From Leptidea sinapis (Eukaryota > Arthropoda > Insecta > Lepidoptera > Pieridae): DNA of 64,000 nucleotides. The translations under genes were made by a program, and so were the position numbers. Location: assembly GCF_905404315.1 (NCBI RefSeq), contig NC_066292.1:9982001-10046000 (forward strand), given 5' to 3'. The notes under the pieces were generated by a model. That model did no database searches. It saw only the letters and a program-made list of their open reading frames with translations, and was not told the DNA's origin. Within the stretch, counting starts at the first letter, position 1, and each line of letters starts with the position of its first letter. Positions 47,851 to 58,159 of the stretch are shown here, one piece after another.

Positions 47851-48189
47851 TAGAGCTGGGCGATTCATGGGCGGCGGTAATCACTCACCATGAGTTAACC
47901 CTATGTACTGTTACAACAATAAACCTTTCAGGCAAGTAAAGCTTGAACTAAATATACATTTGACAGGCTGCGATAATGAAGCTGCTGGCACTCGAGTGCA
48001 AGACAAATATTAACACAAGTTATAATTGAATCGAGTCGAGGGGCCCGCGAGATGTCGGTCGCGTGTTTATAATATTGCAAATTACTTTCTTGCTTGAGTT
48101 TACTATGATATCCTTTACATTTGTACAATAAGAAAAGATATACGAGCCCACGTTTGAATAAGATAATTTCAGAAAGATTCAAATTCAAG

Positions 48190-48590
48190 TCGCTTCATTG
48201 TGTTTCTTCTACCGCATTTATCACGGGGAGTGATAAGTGGAGTGTCCGAAGAGCTGTTTAACCTGATTCCTGCCGCCGAATTCCACCTTCGCACGACACG
48301 CCACAAGTTAGGATATCATCCTAACCATCTGGATGTGTGGCGGTCCTCCACAGTGCGGTTTTCAAGGAGCTTTCTTCCACGTACTACAAAGCTGTGGAAT
48401 GAGCTTCCTTGTGCGGTGTTTCCGGGACGATACGACATGGGTACCTTCAAAAAAAGCGCGTACACCTTCCTTAAAGGCCGACAACACTCCTGTGATTCCT
48501 CTGTTGTTGCAAGAGATTGTTGGCGGCGGTGATCACTTAACAACAGGTGACCTGTACGCTCGTTTGCCTTCCTATTCCATAAAAAAAAAA
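48190..48590 (+). mobile_element. Family B LINE 3' end, longest copy
   Basis: One frame is open for 110 codons: AEFHLRTTRHKLGYHP, RSFLPRTTKLWNELPCAVFP, GRYDMGTFKKSAYTFLKGRQ to a stop. This is the C-terminus of a non-LTR ORF2, followed by CGCTCGTTTGCCTTCCTATT and CCAT plus A10. 5'-truncated. Confidence 0.9.
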
Positions 48591-48596
48591 CATCAT

Positions 48597-48665
48597 TACG
48601 CCTCGCTCAGCGCGTCCACCTGCAGCGCGTACCGCTCGCCGTGCGTCATGTTGGCGAGCTCAGTC
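48597..48665 (-). pseudogene. GC-rich open fragment, possible captured exon
   Basis: Minus strand: ELANMTHGERYALQVDALSE then A and two stops. GC-rich, starting immediately beyond the family B A-tail. The pattern L-x-x-x-GERYALQVDALS looks like the end of a fibronectin-III-type domain, but it is too short to assign. Confidence 0.3.
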
Positions 48666-48889
48666 GATTCAAAATATATAAGAATGTAGTTCTTAGTATT
48701 TTCTTTAATTAACGCGAGTGTAACACATTTAAATAAAACACTTTTTGTAAAACATAATATAATGTAGTCCTTTCCGGCTTATAGTAAGATGAAAATATTA
48801 TTTTGTGCAGCTAAGCTTTAGTGGCTTGGCCACGATGTCTACATTTCGGTTTTAATAAAGTTGTTGTCGAATCTCAAGTCGAGCTATCT

Positions 48890-49120
48890 GATCTGCTACA
48901 CCTGTCATATACCTCGAAGGATAGATAACCGTTGGGGCTGTAAAGTCCTCGTAAATGGCGTACTGGAAGATGCAGTGTTGGTAGGTTCTCGCAAGATGAA
49001 CCGATAATCTGCTCAATCGATTGCCGAAATGGATTGAATGAGGGCAGCGCAGGACCGATTGTTGTTAAGGGATCTTTGGGGAAGGCCTTTGACCAGCAGT
49101 GAACGACTTCCGGCAAAAAT
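48890..49120 (+). mobile_element. RTE-type LINE 3' end
   Basis: Nucleotide match to 50400-50640: GATAACCGTTGGGGC, GATGCAGTGTTGGTAGG, GAGGGCAGCGCAGGACCGAT. ORF2 end decayed. Confidence 0.75.
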
Positions 49121-49348
49121 AAAAAAAATAAAAATAATCTAAGTCAGTAGAAAGTGTGGTAATATAAATTTGAGGTTATAGCGAATCTGGTTTGAATCTT
49201 AGATAATTTATACGTCTAGATAGAGTCTCATGCTGTCAGACGACCGATAAAAACAAGCCAGTTGCCAAACATATTAGTTTATTGTGTGTGACAAGCTACG
49301 TCCTGACTTTCCATTTGTGGTATCACCTCGGTTTTCGATTACGACGCG

Positions 49349-49458
49349 TGTACATCTGTCTTAAAGGCCGGCAACGCTCCTGTGATTCCTCCGGTGTTTC
49401 AAGAGAATATGGGCGGCGGCGACCCGTACGCTCGTTTGTCCTCATCATCCATGATAAA
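49349..49458 (+). mobile_element. Family B tail fragment
   Basis: CTTAAAGGCCGGCAACGCTC, CTGTGATTCCTCCGGTG and CGTACGCTCGTTTGTCCTC. Confidence 0.8.
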
Positions 49459-50399
49459 AGTATTTTGCATATTCGTGTTTATTGCTCCTAAATAAATGAC
49501 CTGCCCATTTTAAATTTAAAAGTTTATATGTAGTATTTTACGTATTATGTATTTTTTCTCCTTCTTGTCTTAGAATTATTTTGTTCTGAATATAAAGATA
49601 AATTGTTTAATAATGCGACCATTGACCCGTCTAAAGTTCGCCCGCGCTAACAACATGATAATATTTAAACTACATCCAAAATCCTCAACCCCTTGAGGGC
49701 GCGCGGGTAAATCCGAATGAAAAGCAAACAGCGCGTGTGTTGACGATCGCGGAAACATAACACGCGGAGTGGGCGGTGTTTGTGTTGCAAATCGCATCGC
49801 GACTGACTCAGCGGTTTTGCATGTTTAATGTGTGTCGGTCATTTGCGCGAGCCAAGTCGACAGTTGTTTTTGGACGGCTTCAGTTGATTAAATTGTTGTT
49901 CGTTTTCTTTTATATCTTTGTAGATTTATTTGGTTTAGCAAGTCTTTTTAATTAATGTTAAAATGAACGAGATTATTAATGCTGTATTGAGCGAGAGTGA
50001 TCATACATATAATATTGTCAAATGATGGCGGCGTCTTGTCATGGCATAAACATCACGATACAGGAATCTATTTCATGTGTATATTTTTAAAAATGGAAGT
50101 AAATTGGCACTATGTTACCTGCGAGCCGGACTGTGATACAGAGGGTTCCATATCATCGTAGGCACAAGTAACACTACGCACTTTTATGTACCATTGTAAC
50201 AGAAATACTTTTTAATTGGCATTACGGTCTGGTTTTTATTTTATTTGTTATAGCGGCAGGAGTAATAAAAATGCTTTCTTCTGATGTCTAGTAATTTGCA
50301 GCCTGCTGACAAATAGACGGACGGCCTGCGGAGTCTCAGTAGTAGGGTTTCCGTTGGTTAGCATTTGAGTACCGAAACCTTAAAAAAGAAACTGGTATG

Positions 50400-50690
50400 A
50401 GTTGATTGCGAAGCTGAAGTGGCAGTGGGCAGGGCACATAGTTCGACGGACAGATGACCGTTGGGACAGTTATGTCCTCGAATGGCGACCACGTACCGGA
50501 AGACGCAGCGTTGGTAGGCCCCACAAGATGGACCGACGATCAGGTCAAGATCGCCAGAATACGTTGGATGAGGGCAGCGCAGGACCGATCGTAGGCCTTT
50601 GTCCGGCAGTGGTCGTCTTCCGGCTGATGCTGATGATGATGATTGGAAGCAAAAAGCGCATGACTAGTAGTGATGATGATGATGACAGTT
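50400..50690 (+). mobile_element. RTE-type LINE 3' end with TGA-repeat tail
   Basis: Frame reads IAKLKWQWAGHIVRRTDDRW then DSYVLEWRPRTGRRSVGRP, the C-terminus of an RTE/BovB-like endonuclease-reverse transcriptase, followed by a frameshift and a GATGATGAT microsatellite tail. Ends about 24 bp before the exon at 50714. Confidence 0.85.
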
Positions 50691-50713
50691 TTTGATAGGA
50701 TGTCTTGTTTTAG

Positions 50714-50831
50714 GTACCTCAGCCTGACGGGATGCCTGGCCCGCGTGGAGAAGGCCGGTGAAGCTCGCGAGAACATACAGACCCTTCTCACCGTGTGCGC
50801 CGATCTTCTGCAGCCCTACGCCGTGGACGTG
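50714..50831 (+). CDS. SCAPER: SCAPER exon 12 of window
   Basis: Acceptor cttgttttag, donor gtaaat. One nt completes a Thr codon with exon 11, then 39 codons: YLSLTGCLARVEKAGEAREN, then IQTLLTVCADLLQPYAVDV. Across the 28-kb intron the join FIT/YLSLTGCL matches SCAPER ..LISYVVNMGLIDKLCACF.. and LQHAAGLLHAM, confirming that nothing is missing between exons 11 and 12. Confidence 0.87.
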
Positions 50832-50939
50832 GTAAATAAATTATTGAACGTCAAAAACACAGACATGAGAAGTACTCAGCGGGCTTCTTTTATTTAATTG
50901 CGTTACAATTTTTTTTTTAATTTTTATTGAAGAGAAGGT

Positions 50940-51030
50940 TCGTCCTCTCGTAAATCAGACGATACAAGCGTACGGGTCACCCGATGTTAAGTGATCACCG
51001 CTACCCACATTCCTTGCAGCAGAAAGATGT
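50940..51030 (-). mobile_element. Family B tail fragment (antisense)
   Basis: CGTACGGGTCACCCGATGTT, AAGTGATCACCGCTACCCAC match the reverse of family B. Confidence 0.75.
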
Positions 51031-51273
51031 TATTTATAATTTCAATACAATGAGGCGATGGCGGTCGATCTTGCTTGCTTGGATATCCGAGGACTATATT
51101 AAATACCTATAGGTACTTTTTTGTTTGTCTTATCATATAGAAATGCATGCTCCGTGTAGAAGCCACATTTTTTTTTTGGGACGATGTGTTCATGAAAAGA
51201 TATAATCTTTGCGATTATCAGTCTACATAACAAATCAAACACATATAGGAAAAAAAATACAAGTAGGCGTTTA

Positions 51274-51433
51274 ATACAGTGTTGGTAGGCCCCCTCACAA
51301 AATGGACCGACGATCTGGTCAAGATCGCCGGAATACGTTGGATTAGGGCAGCGCAGGACCGATCATCTTGGAAATCTTTGGGGGAAGCCAATTGTCCAGC
51401 AGTGGACGTCTTCATGATGATGATGATGATGAG
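51274..51433 (+). mobile_element. RTE-type LINE 3' end, short copy with (ATG)n tail
   Basis: CAGTGTTGGTAGGCCCC, GGACCGACGATCTGGTCAAG, GTCCAGCAGTGGACGTCTTC then (ATG)n. Frame RWIRAAQDRSSW matches the family C-terminus. Confidence 0.85.
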
Positions 51434-51679
51434 GCGTTTAATTCTGACAGTTCTTCAGCGACCTCGCCCACTGAGAATTTGGCTTAGACTTCAGTCTCTC
51501 CAAAGGCATAACGGAATTGGCATCAATATCAACGGCGAATACATACATCACTCACCTGAAATGTTAGACAATTTTAGGAAAAAATGGAGCCTTATTATTT
51601 TGCTGTACTTCTGATAATCTAAAAGGATGATCAATTTTTTTCATTTAATGTTAAGTCTTTCTTTATCTTTATTTATTTA

Positions 51680-51974
51680 CCAGTGGGACAGGATCTTCAG
51701 CCGGCATCCTTTGCACAGGATGCCGGCTGAAGCAGTAATGTGTAACCATTACTGTGTTTCGGTCTGAAGGGCGCCGTAGCTAGTGAAATTACTGGGCAAA
51801 TGAGACTTGTTATGTCTCAAGGTGATGAGCGCAGTTGTAGTGCCGCTCAGAATTTTTGGGGTTTTTGAAGAATCCTGAGTGGCACTGCATTGTAATGGGC
51901 AGAGCGTATCAATTACCATCAGCTGAACGTCCTGCTCGTCTCGTCCCTTATTTTCATTTAAAAACACAAAAAAA
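51680..51974 (+). mobile_element. Family A repeat, copy 7, rearranged 5' end
   Basis: The 5' end has CCAGTGGGACAGGAT followed by a 38-bp perfect hairpin (51695-51732); the region GGGTACCACAACGGCGCC is deleted. The tail CATTTAAAAACACAAAAAAA ends 19 bp before exon 13. Confidence 0.85.
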
Positions 51975-51993
51975 TCAACTTTTCCACGATAGG

Positions 51994-52185
51994 GTCATGA
52001 GCGCGCCCTTGCAAGGCAGTCTCTGAAAGCAGCGCTGGGCACAAGCATATCTGGTGCTCGGGCAGAGTTCTGTGTGCTGTTCGCGAAGGGAGCCACCCTG
52101 GAGCAGTGTGGCGGCTTCGTCAGAGCGGCCAGGACGGCGCATCTGCTGAGGTCGCTGGCGGAAATGGACCACACCATCGTGCAGG
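51994..52185 (+). CDS. SCAPER: Probable SCAPER exon 13 of window
   Basis: Acceptor ccacgatag, donor gtaact, 64 codons, phase 0 at both ends as required by exon 12. Reads GHERALARQSLKAALGTSIS, then GARAEFCVLFAKGATLEQCG and GFVRAARTAHLLRSLAEMDH to TIVQ. Only this + frame is fully open. Two minus frames are also open (GC-rich shadow). I do not see a firm match to a specific SCAPER segment, so this is assigned by phase, strand, composition and position. Confidence 0.6.
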
Positions 52186-52344
52186 TAACTGGAACTGCTC
52201 ACTGATGGCTACAAAGAGCCATGCTCTTCAACGGGTTTTCCCAACCATTTAGTTTAATTTATCCAAGTGTTTTAACTCGAGTCTTGTGCCACAATTTGGC
52301 GGGTCAGCATGTCCTAGGGATGCCCCGTGTAGAGGTGAAACACG

Positions 52345-53014
52345 TGTCGAATTGTATAAAGACAAATATTGGCGGATCGTCGAAATGAATGGTGTAGAGA
52401 ACGCAGAACATGGACCCAGGAACAATGGGATAAAATTATGTTTTCCGATGAGTCGCGATTCGGGCTTAGGCCTGATACAACAAGCGTGAGAGTGTACCGT
52501 CGGCCCGGAATTACTGAAAGGCTCAGATGCATTCAGGAAGTTCATCCATACAGCGGCTTAACAGTAGTTATGGTATGGGCGGGTATTATGAAGAACAGCC
52601 GAACTGCGCTCGTTTTTGTAAATGGAAACATGAACGCTTACAATTACGTTGAGGATATTCTCAGACCTTATGTCCATCCATTTGCACAAGCCTTTGGCTC
52701 CGATTTAACGTTAATGCATGACAATGCGCGTTCACATACAGCACGGCGAACCAGTCTTGACAACGGAGAATGTCCGGGTATTGCCCTGGCCTGAACAATC
52801 GTCAGACCTCAACCCCATCGAGCACGCATGGGACATGCTCCAGAGACGTGTTTTGAAGGACTTGGACAGAGTGACAAAAACCCAACAGCTGAAGGATTTG
52901 CTACAATTTCATTGGGAGCGAATACCGCAAGATGACATAAACAGTCTCATTAATTCAATGAATAATCGTTGCCGACAAGTTCTGAATAACAGAGGAGGCC
53001 ATAATTTGTATTAA
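52345..53014 (+). pseudogene. Tc1-like transposase, truncated and frameshifted
   Basis: Reads ADRRNEWCRERRTWTQEQWD, then FSDESRF (first Asp, 52447), MHDNARSHTARR (second Asp, 52720), a frameshift near 52751-52772, and LPWPEQSSDLNPIEHAWD (Glu, 52820), ending NNRGGHNLY. The DDE triad is present but in two frames, and the N-terminal DNA-binding domain is mostly lost. The D-to-E distance is 100 nt, 5 short of DD34E. Confidence 0.9.
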
Positions 53015-53069
53015 GTTCATTATCTTTAGAAATTTCATTTTGCTACTATATATCTATGAAATAGCATTA

Positions 53070-53592
53070 TTCGTAATAACTAACCCTGATACATTTGTTA
53101 GAACATCTGAAATCCACAATATAAATTTAAGAAGCAAGAATAGATTACGTTTACATGGTAGCAACACAGCTTCTAGTGTTCTGGAAATGGCGCCGAGAAT
53201 ATTTAACAAGATACCTACACATATCAGAGAACTTTGACGTGTTTTAAAAAGAAACTATTTAATATCCTACTGACAAAATTGTACTATTCCATAAATGACT
53301 TCTTTTCAGATACAACACTCAATTAACATTTTTAAATATCATTTTACTTAATTTAATTATTTTACCAATTTCAATTATTTTATTATGTTATGTTATTTCA
53401 AAATATTCAATTATTGTTATGTATATCAATTAACTGTCATAATATATATATATATATACACATTTGTTTGACTTGTTAGTAATTATTATTTGTACGTCAC
53501 AGCATGCGGACAAGGAATGGAGAACCTTTATTGTGATTTGTAACATCTATGTATACCCATGACTACAAATAAATGATCTTATCTTTAAAAAA
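53070..53592 (+). mobile_element. LINE 3' end
   Basis: Frame reads RSKNRLRLHGSNTASSVLEM then APRIFNKIPTHIREL and a stop: the ORF2 C-terminus of a CR1/Jockey-like element. The 3' UTR ends AATAAATGATCTTATCTTTA and A6. Includes a (TA)n at about 53442-53459. Confidence 0.72.
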
Positions 53593-53894
53593 TGTTAAGT
53601 TGCTTATGTACCCTTAGAATGGACGGAAATCACTTTCGAAGACTCCGTTACATACATATATACATACCGGTGAATCTAAAATGAAGCCTATAAAATGTCT
53701 GTTGTGAAATGTGTGAAATTCCTGCTTGTAAACTTATTCACGATTTCTTCAAATCAATTACCGGATGAAATTTTCCCGAAACAATAATGTTTAGGGACTT
53801 TCAGGTTTAGTGTGTTGCGGATGTCCATAGGCGGTTGCCTCACTTCTTTCCATCGCGTGAGCTTCTTGCCCGTTTTTATTTATATATATATTTG

Positions 53895-54085
53895 ACTAGC
53901 CGTTCCTGCCCGATGCTGTGCGAATATTAAAAGAAAGGAACGATGGAATTCGAAAAATAGCATAAAGCATCTAGGATAAATTTCGCATCGAATTCGCAGT
54001 TTCATGTCGATACGATTAGTGGTTTAGGCGTGATTGAGCCTAAAACAATGACCATTTTCATATATATATATATATAGGTAAAAAT
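53895..54085 (-). mobile_element. Helitron-like fragment
   Basis: GACTAGCCGTTCCTGCCCG is the reverse of a Helitron 3' end (CGGGCAACAGCTAGT type), followed by TTTCATGTCGATACGATTAG and a (TA)n at 54059-54076. Confidence 0.5.
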
Positions 54086-55085
54086 TATAGATAGTAAATG
54101 TCTAAGTAAGTGTGCATGAGAGTGAAGATATAGCCGGGCCCGCAAATGACACACAGAATCTCGTCGCACGAACAAAGCGAGCCACTAAGCCAACAATTTA
54201 TTCCGTCCTCGATCAGAATATTTGCACTGGCTCCTTAATTAACTGGAGTATCATTGCAGTGTGTTTGTAGAACAAACACGCCACGTTGCGGGGAACGTTT
54301 GTGAGATAATTGGGAGCTTTTTCAATATTACATTACTGCGCAATGCGGTGCTGTTTGATTTGTTAATGAATACCGGGACATGAGGCGAGCGCGATTGTAA
54401 GGGATGTCCTTAATTGTTTGCAGTACGGATACTATCAGCTGTTGTTACTTTTCTTTGCTAAGCTTTAAATCTTGTGCATGGAGATGAGCGTAAAATCGTT
54501 ATTTTACAATTACAAATAAAAACTGGTTTATCAGTTACTGAACGCATTAATGAAAAATAAAACACGGACAAGAAATTATCCCTAGAAAATGGACTAAGTA
54601 TTTAATTTTATTCATAATTCGCTCCGCGGTACCTACTCATTCCCAGCCATAGCTTTAAACTTTCATGAATAATTATTGTGTTCATAATTATAAGGCAGTT
54701 TTTTGAAAAGCTTTTGTATTTCTAAGGATATTAAGTTTGAAATAACAGTCAGGACGTCAAACAACCCTAACTGCCAGATCAACATCATCATCATGTTTTC
54801 TTGTAAAACTAAGCCACTGTGATGTCTTCCTTAATTTTTCACATTATTTATTTTTATTATTTTCTATTAAAGCGGCTTTAGTATATCTCACTTTAAAAAA
54901 ATCATGTGTTAGTATTTCGACTTTCATAATTCCTTGTCATATCTCCGGAATTGGGGTTTAGGACATGGAATTGTCAAGGTCAAGTAAAAAGCGGCTGACA
55001 AACACGTTTCTTATATTGCTTTTCCTTAAATTAACAACTTTATTATATTATAGCGGCAATAGGTAGGTACGATAAATATTTAATT
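54086..55085. other. Non-coding segment right of the last exon
   Basis: No exon or classified repeat seen. Confidence 0.5.
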
Positions 55086-55090
55086 AATTA

Positions 55091-55563
55091 TAAAATTCTC
55101 GTGTCCCGGTGTTTGTTACCAAACTCCTCCGAAACGGCTGAACCAATTTGTTTCAAAATTTGTGTGAATATTGGGTAGGTCTGAGAATGGGTCAACATCT
55201 ATTTTTCATACCCCTAGATGATAAGGGTCCCCCACCCCTATTTTTTTTTGACAATTCTTTCATTTTTATTTTATTATGATTCAGCATTAAAAATATATAT
55301 AACCTCAAATTTTCACCCGTCTGCGATCAAAAACTATTTTTGTATTGCGATTTTAATATTATTCTATTTCATGCACGGATACGCAATAGAGTTGCAAGAT
55401 GGCAATCGAATATAATGATTATTGTAGTACGATAAATTTTATGTACGATATATTTGATAGGTCTGAGAATCGGTCGTCATCTATTTTTTATAATCCAAAA
55501 ATTTTAATTATTGAATTTTTTTATTACTTGCTATGGTAGTACAACGTTTACTGGGTCAGCTAG
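55091..55563 (+). mobile_element. Helitron-like element, family G copy 3 with internal partial duplication
   Basis: AAATTCTCGTGTCCCGG at the left and GGGTCAGCTAGTAA at the right. The GGTCTGAGAATCGG segment occurs twice (about 55180 and 55460), suggesting two merged copies. Confidence 0.6.
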
Positions 55564-55984
55564 TAATTATATAGTATTTACTTATACATACATACATGCG
55601 CTTTCACGGTTTGGCTACAGAATCCTAAGAAACGGTTGGTTTTCTCATCGGGATTTATAACCACAGAGACAACTGATATAAAAAAGAAATCTCTGGTGGC
55701 GGTATGTTGTATCTGGCTACCTCAGCTCCGCTCTCGAGGCTAATATATTTGTTGAGTGCACCGGTAACCCGACTCCACTTCACCTCCCATTTGTAATGGA
55801 CACCTGTTTGCTGAGGGACCTGGCGCCCGGTACGCTGCAGTTCAACCGTTACTGTTGAATCTTGGACACTTGTTACCTTAAAGAATATTGGTGATTCTTT
55901 ACCGGTTACGTCTCATTGAAATTAAATTATCATTAATTGTCTGGAACACTTCAATCCATATTCAATTTTCAATTCAATTCAAAT

Positions 55985-57861
55985 TCTTTAGAAAGTTCAA
56001 AGTCTATGGAAACAAATCAGACGAAGCCTCTTTCAGAGTTCTCAGAGAACGTGTTGATGCAACTGAAAGGGAATGTTATGATAATTATATGAACAACATT
56101 GAGCAATCCATATGTACCAATCCCAAAAAAATGTTTTCATACGTCCTAGATAGGCGTAAGCGTGGTACCATTCCATCCATAATGACATTTGAAGACAAAA
56201 GTTGTACTAAAGGAGATGATATTAGTGAGCTGTTCTCAGACTATTTTTATACTACTTTTTTATCCAGCTCATCGCCTAGCTCTCAAATGCCTCCACCATC
56301 ATCAAATCCGGCCTTTGAATTGGGGAACCTAGAAGTCAGTTGCAAACAAGTATATGAACTCCTTAAGTCATTAGATCTGAAAAAATCTTCAGGACCTGAC
56401 CATTTACCAGCTGAATTTATCGTGGCATGTGCCTTCGAGCTGTCATTACCAATATCATTATTGTTTAAGCGATCCTTCAACGAAGGTTTGGTTCCCCTCA
56501 AATGGAAAACTGCTTATGTCTCTCCAATACATAAAAAAGGTTCAAGGGAAAATGTAGAAAATTACAGGCCAATATCCAAACTTAGCTTATTTGCAAAAGT
56601 TCTTGAGAGACTTGTGTTCACGCAAGTTTACAAAACATTTAGTTCGGCTTTTGATCAATGTCAACATGGATTTTTAAAAGCACGCTCTACCGTCACAAAC
56701 TTAGCAGTGCTAAATGACTACATATCTGAACAAATGGTACAGGGTAATCAAGTTGATGTTATATACATGGACTATACGAAAGCATTCGACCGAATTGACC
56801 ATTATATTCTTCTCAAAAAGCTTACAGCACTTGGTATCCGTGACGATTTATACAATTGGTTTAAATCTTATCTCTCTGATAGAAAACAGGCTGTTGTTCT
56901 CAATGGCTACTGCTCTTCTTGGAAAAATATACCCTCTGGGGTCCCTCAAGGATCATTACTAGGACCTCTGCTTTTTATAATTTTCTTAAATGACATCGGA
57001 CGATTCATTAAAAATTCGAATTACCTTTTGTTTGCAGATGATATGAAAATTTTTGGTATAGCAAATAATAAGACAGATGCATTACGCATTCAAGAAGATT
57101 TGTATAGACTGGATGACTATTGTACCGTGTACAAATTAGACCTAAATGTATCCAATTGTTTCTACATGCATTACACTACTAAGCCTACCCCTTTCCCTCA
57201 TACGTATATTTTAAAACAGGAACCTCTATCTGTGGTAAACGAAACAAATGATCTAGGTGTTTTCCATGATAGCAAAATAACTTTCGTACCACATATTGAT
57301 CAGGCTATCATTAAAGCGTCTAAAGCACTAGGTTTCATAATACGTACAGCCTAACCTTTCAAAAGTATGAAAACATTAAAAATTCTCTACTGTTCTTTCG
57401 TTCGCAGCCATCTTGAATATGGTTCACAAATTTGGAACCCAATGTATGCTGAACACATTAATCGAATTGAAAGGGTTCAGCGGAAGTTTGCACGATATCT
57501 AGGCTTTAAGTTTAAAATACCTAATGTAAGCTATGAAGAACGCTGCAAGCGCTTCCACCTTCTACCACTTAAAGCTCGTAGAGATATTTCTGATATAATC
57601 ACCTTAATCAAAATACTAAGAAGTATGATTGACTGTTCTATATTACTGACCAAAGTCTGTCTGGCAGCCCCTAGTAGAATGTTAAGACAACAGCATATCT
57701 TTGCTGTACCATTCTGTCGCACAAATTATAGAAGGAACACATTTATTTTAAGAGCTATGCAGTCATTCAATCATTTTTGTGACACGGATAATATTGATCT
57801 CTTTAACTCCAGTATTAATTCAATTAGAGCCCATTTGGTAAAACAATTTAGCAGTGATTAA
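55985..57861 (+). pseudogene. Non-LTR retrotransposon ORF2: reverse transcriptase, one in-frame stop
   Basis: Open from about 55985 with RT blocks KSSGPDHLPAEF, SPIHKKGSRENVENYRPIS, DYTKAFDRID, SGVPQGSLLGPLLFIIFLND and LLFADDMKIF (FADD at 57031-57042). A TAA at 57352 interrupts the frame. The same frame goes on from 57355 for 169 codons (SHLEYGSQIWNPMYAEHINR, RVQRKFARYLGF) to the natural stop at 57859. Only one stop separates the two halves. The endonuclease domain is missing (5' truncation). CR1/Jockey-like. The frame to the left of 55985 is not part of the element. Confidence 0.9.
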
Positions 57862-58155
57862 CAAATTAACATTAGGAATGAAATTACTCTTTTTTGATCA
57901 TGCTCTCAACTGGCGATAGGAGTGCGAGAAGATTTTATTTAATAATTTTATGAAGTTTTATTTAATAATTTTTAATTATACTTGTGTTGTTTGTTTGTAA
58001 TTAATATGTTACATTTAATAATATTATACTTGTTCCTATGTACATGTGGAAGCCTATTATTAGCTCGAACGAATTATGTTTGTTAATTATTTTAATGTAT
58101 GTAAAACCAGCTGTTGGCTTTCTTAAAAATATTAAATAAAATAAAATAAAAAATA
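57862..58155 (+). mobile_element. 3' UTR and (TAAAA)n tail of the LINE
   Basis: AT-rich UTR ending TTAAATAAAATAAAATAAAA; this tail fixes the 3' boundary and marks recent target-primed insertion. Confidence 0.8.
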
Positions 58156-58159
58156 TTAG

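Larger units (their letters stand above)
32..52185 (+). other. SCAPER: SCAPER orthologue, partial gene (13 exons seen, both ends missing)
   Basis: Span of the spliced gene. Thirteen exons with AG acceptors and GT donors sum to 2393 nt; after the first 2 nt of the first exon they give 797 codons with no stop, and every intron phase is compatible with the next exon. The product follows animal SCAPER in order: basic/acidic coiled coil, basic linker, then helical C-terminal region. SCAPER is known as an ER-associated protein that binds cyclin A and influences cell-cycle progression. The N-terminal domain lies left of the window and the C-terminal end was not found. Introns are 891, 798, 747, 1374, 3422, 1652, 1354, 1052, 1290, 7748, 28271 and 1162 bp. 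Identification rests on remembered family sequence, not a search. Confidence 0.85.

Noticed and set aside
51975..52202. Minus-strand frames over exon 13
   Set aside because: Open because of high GC; the + frame has matching splice sites and phases and is collinear with the gene.
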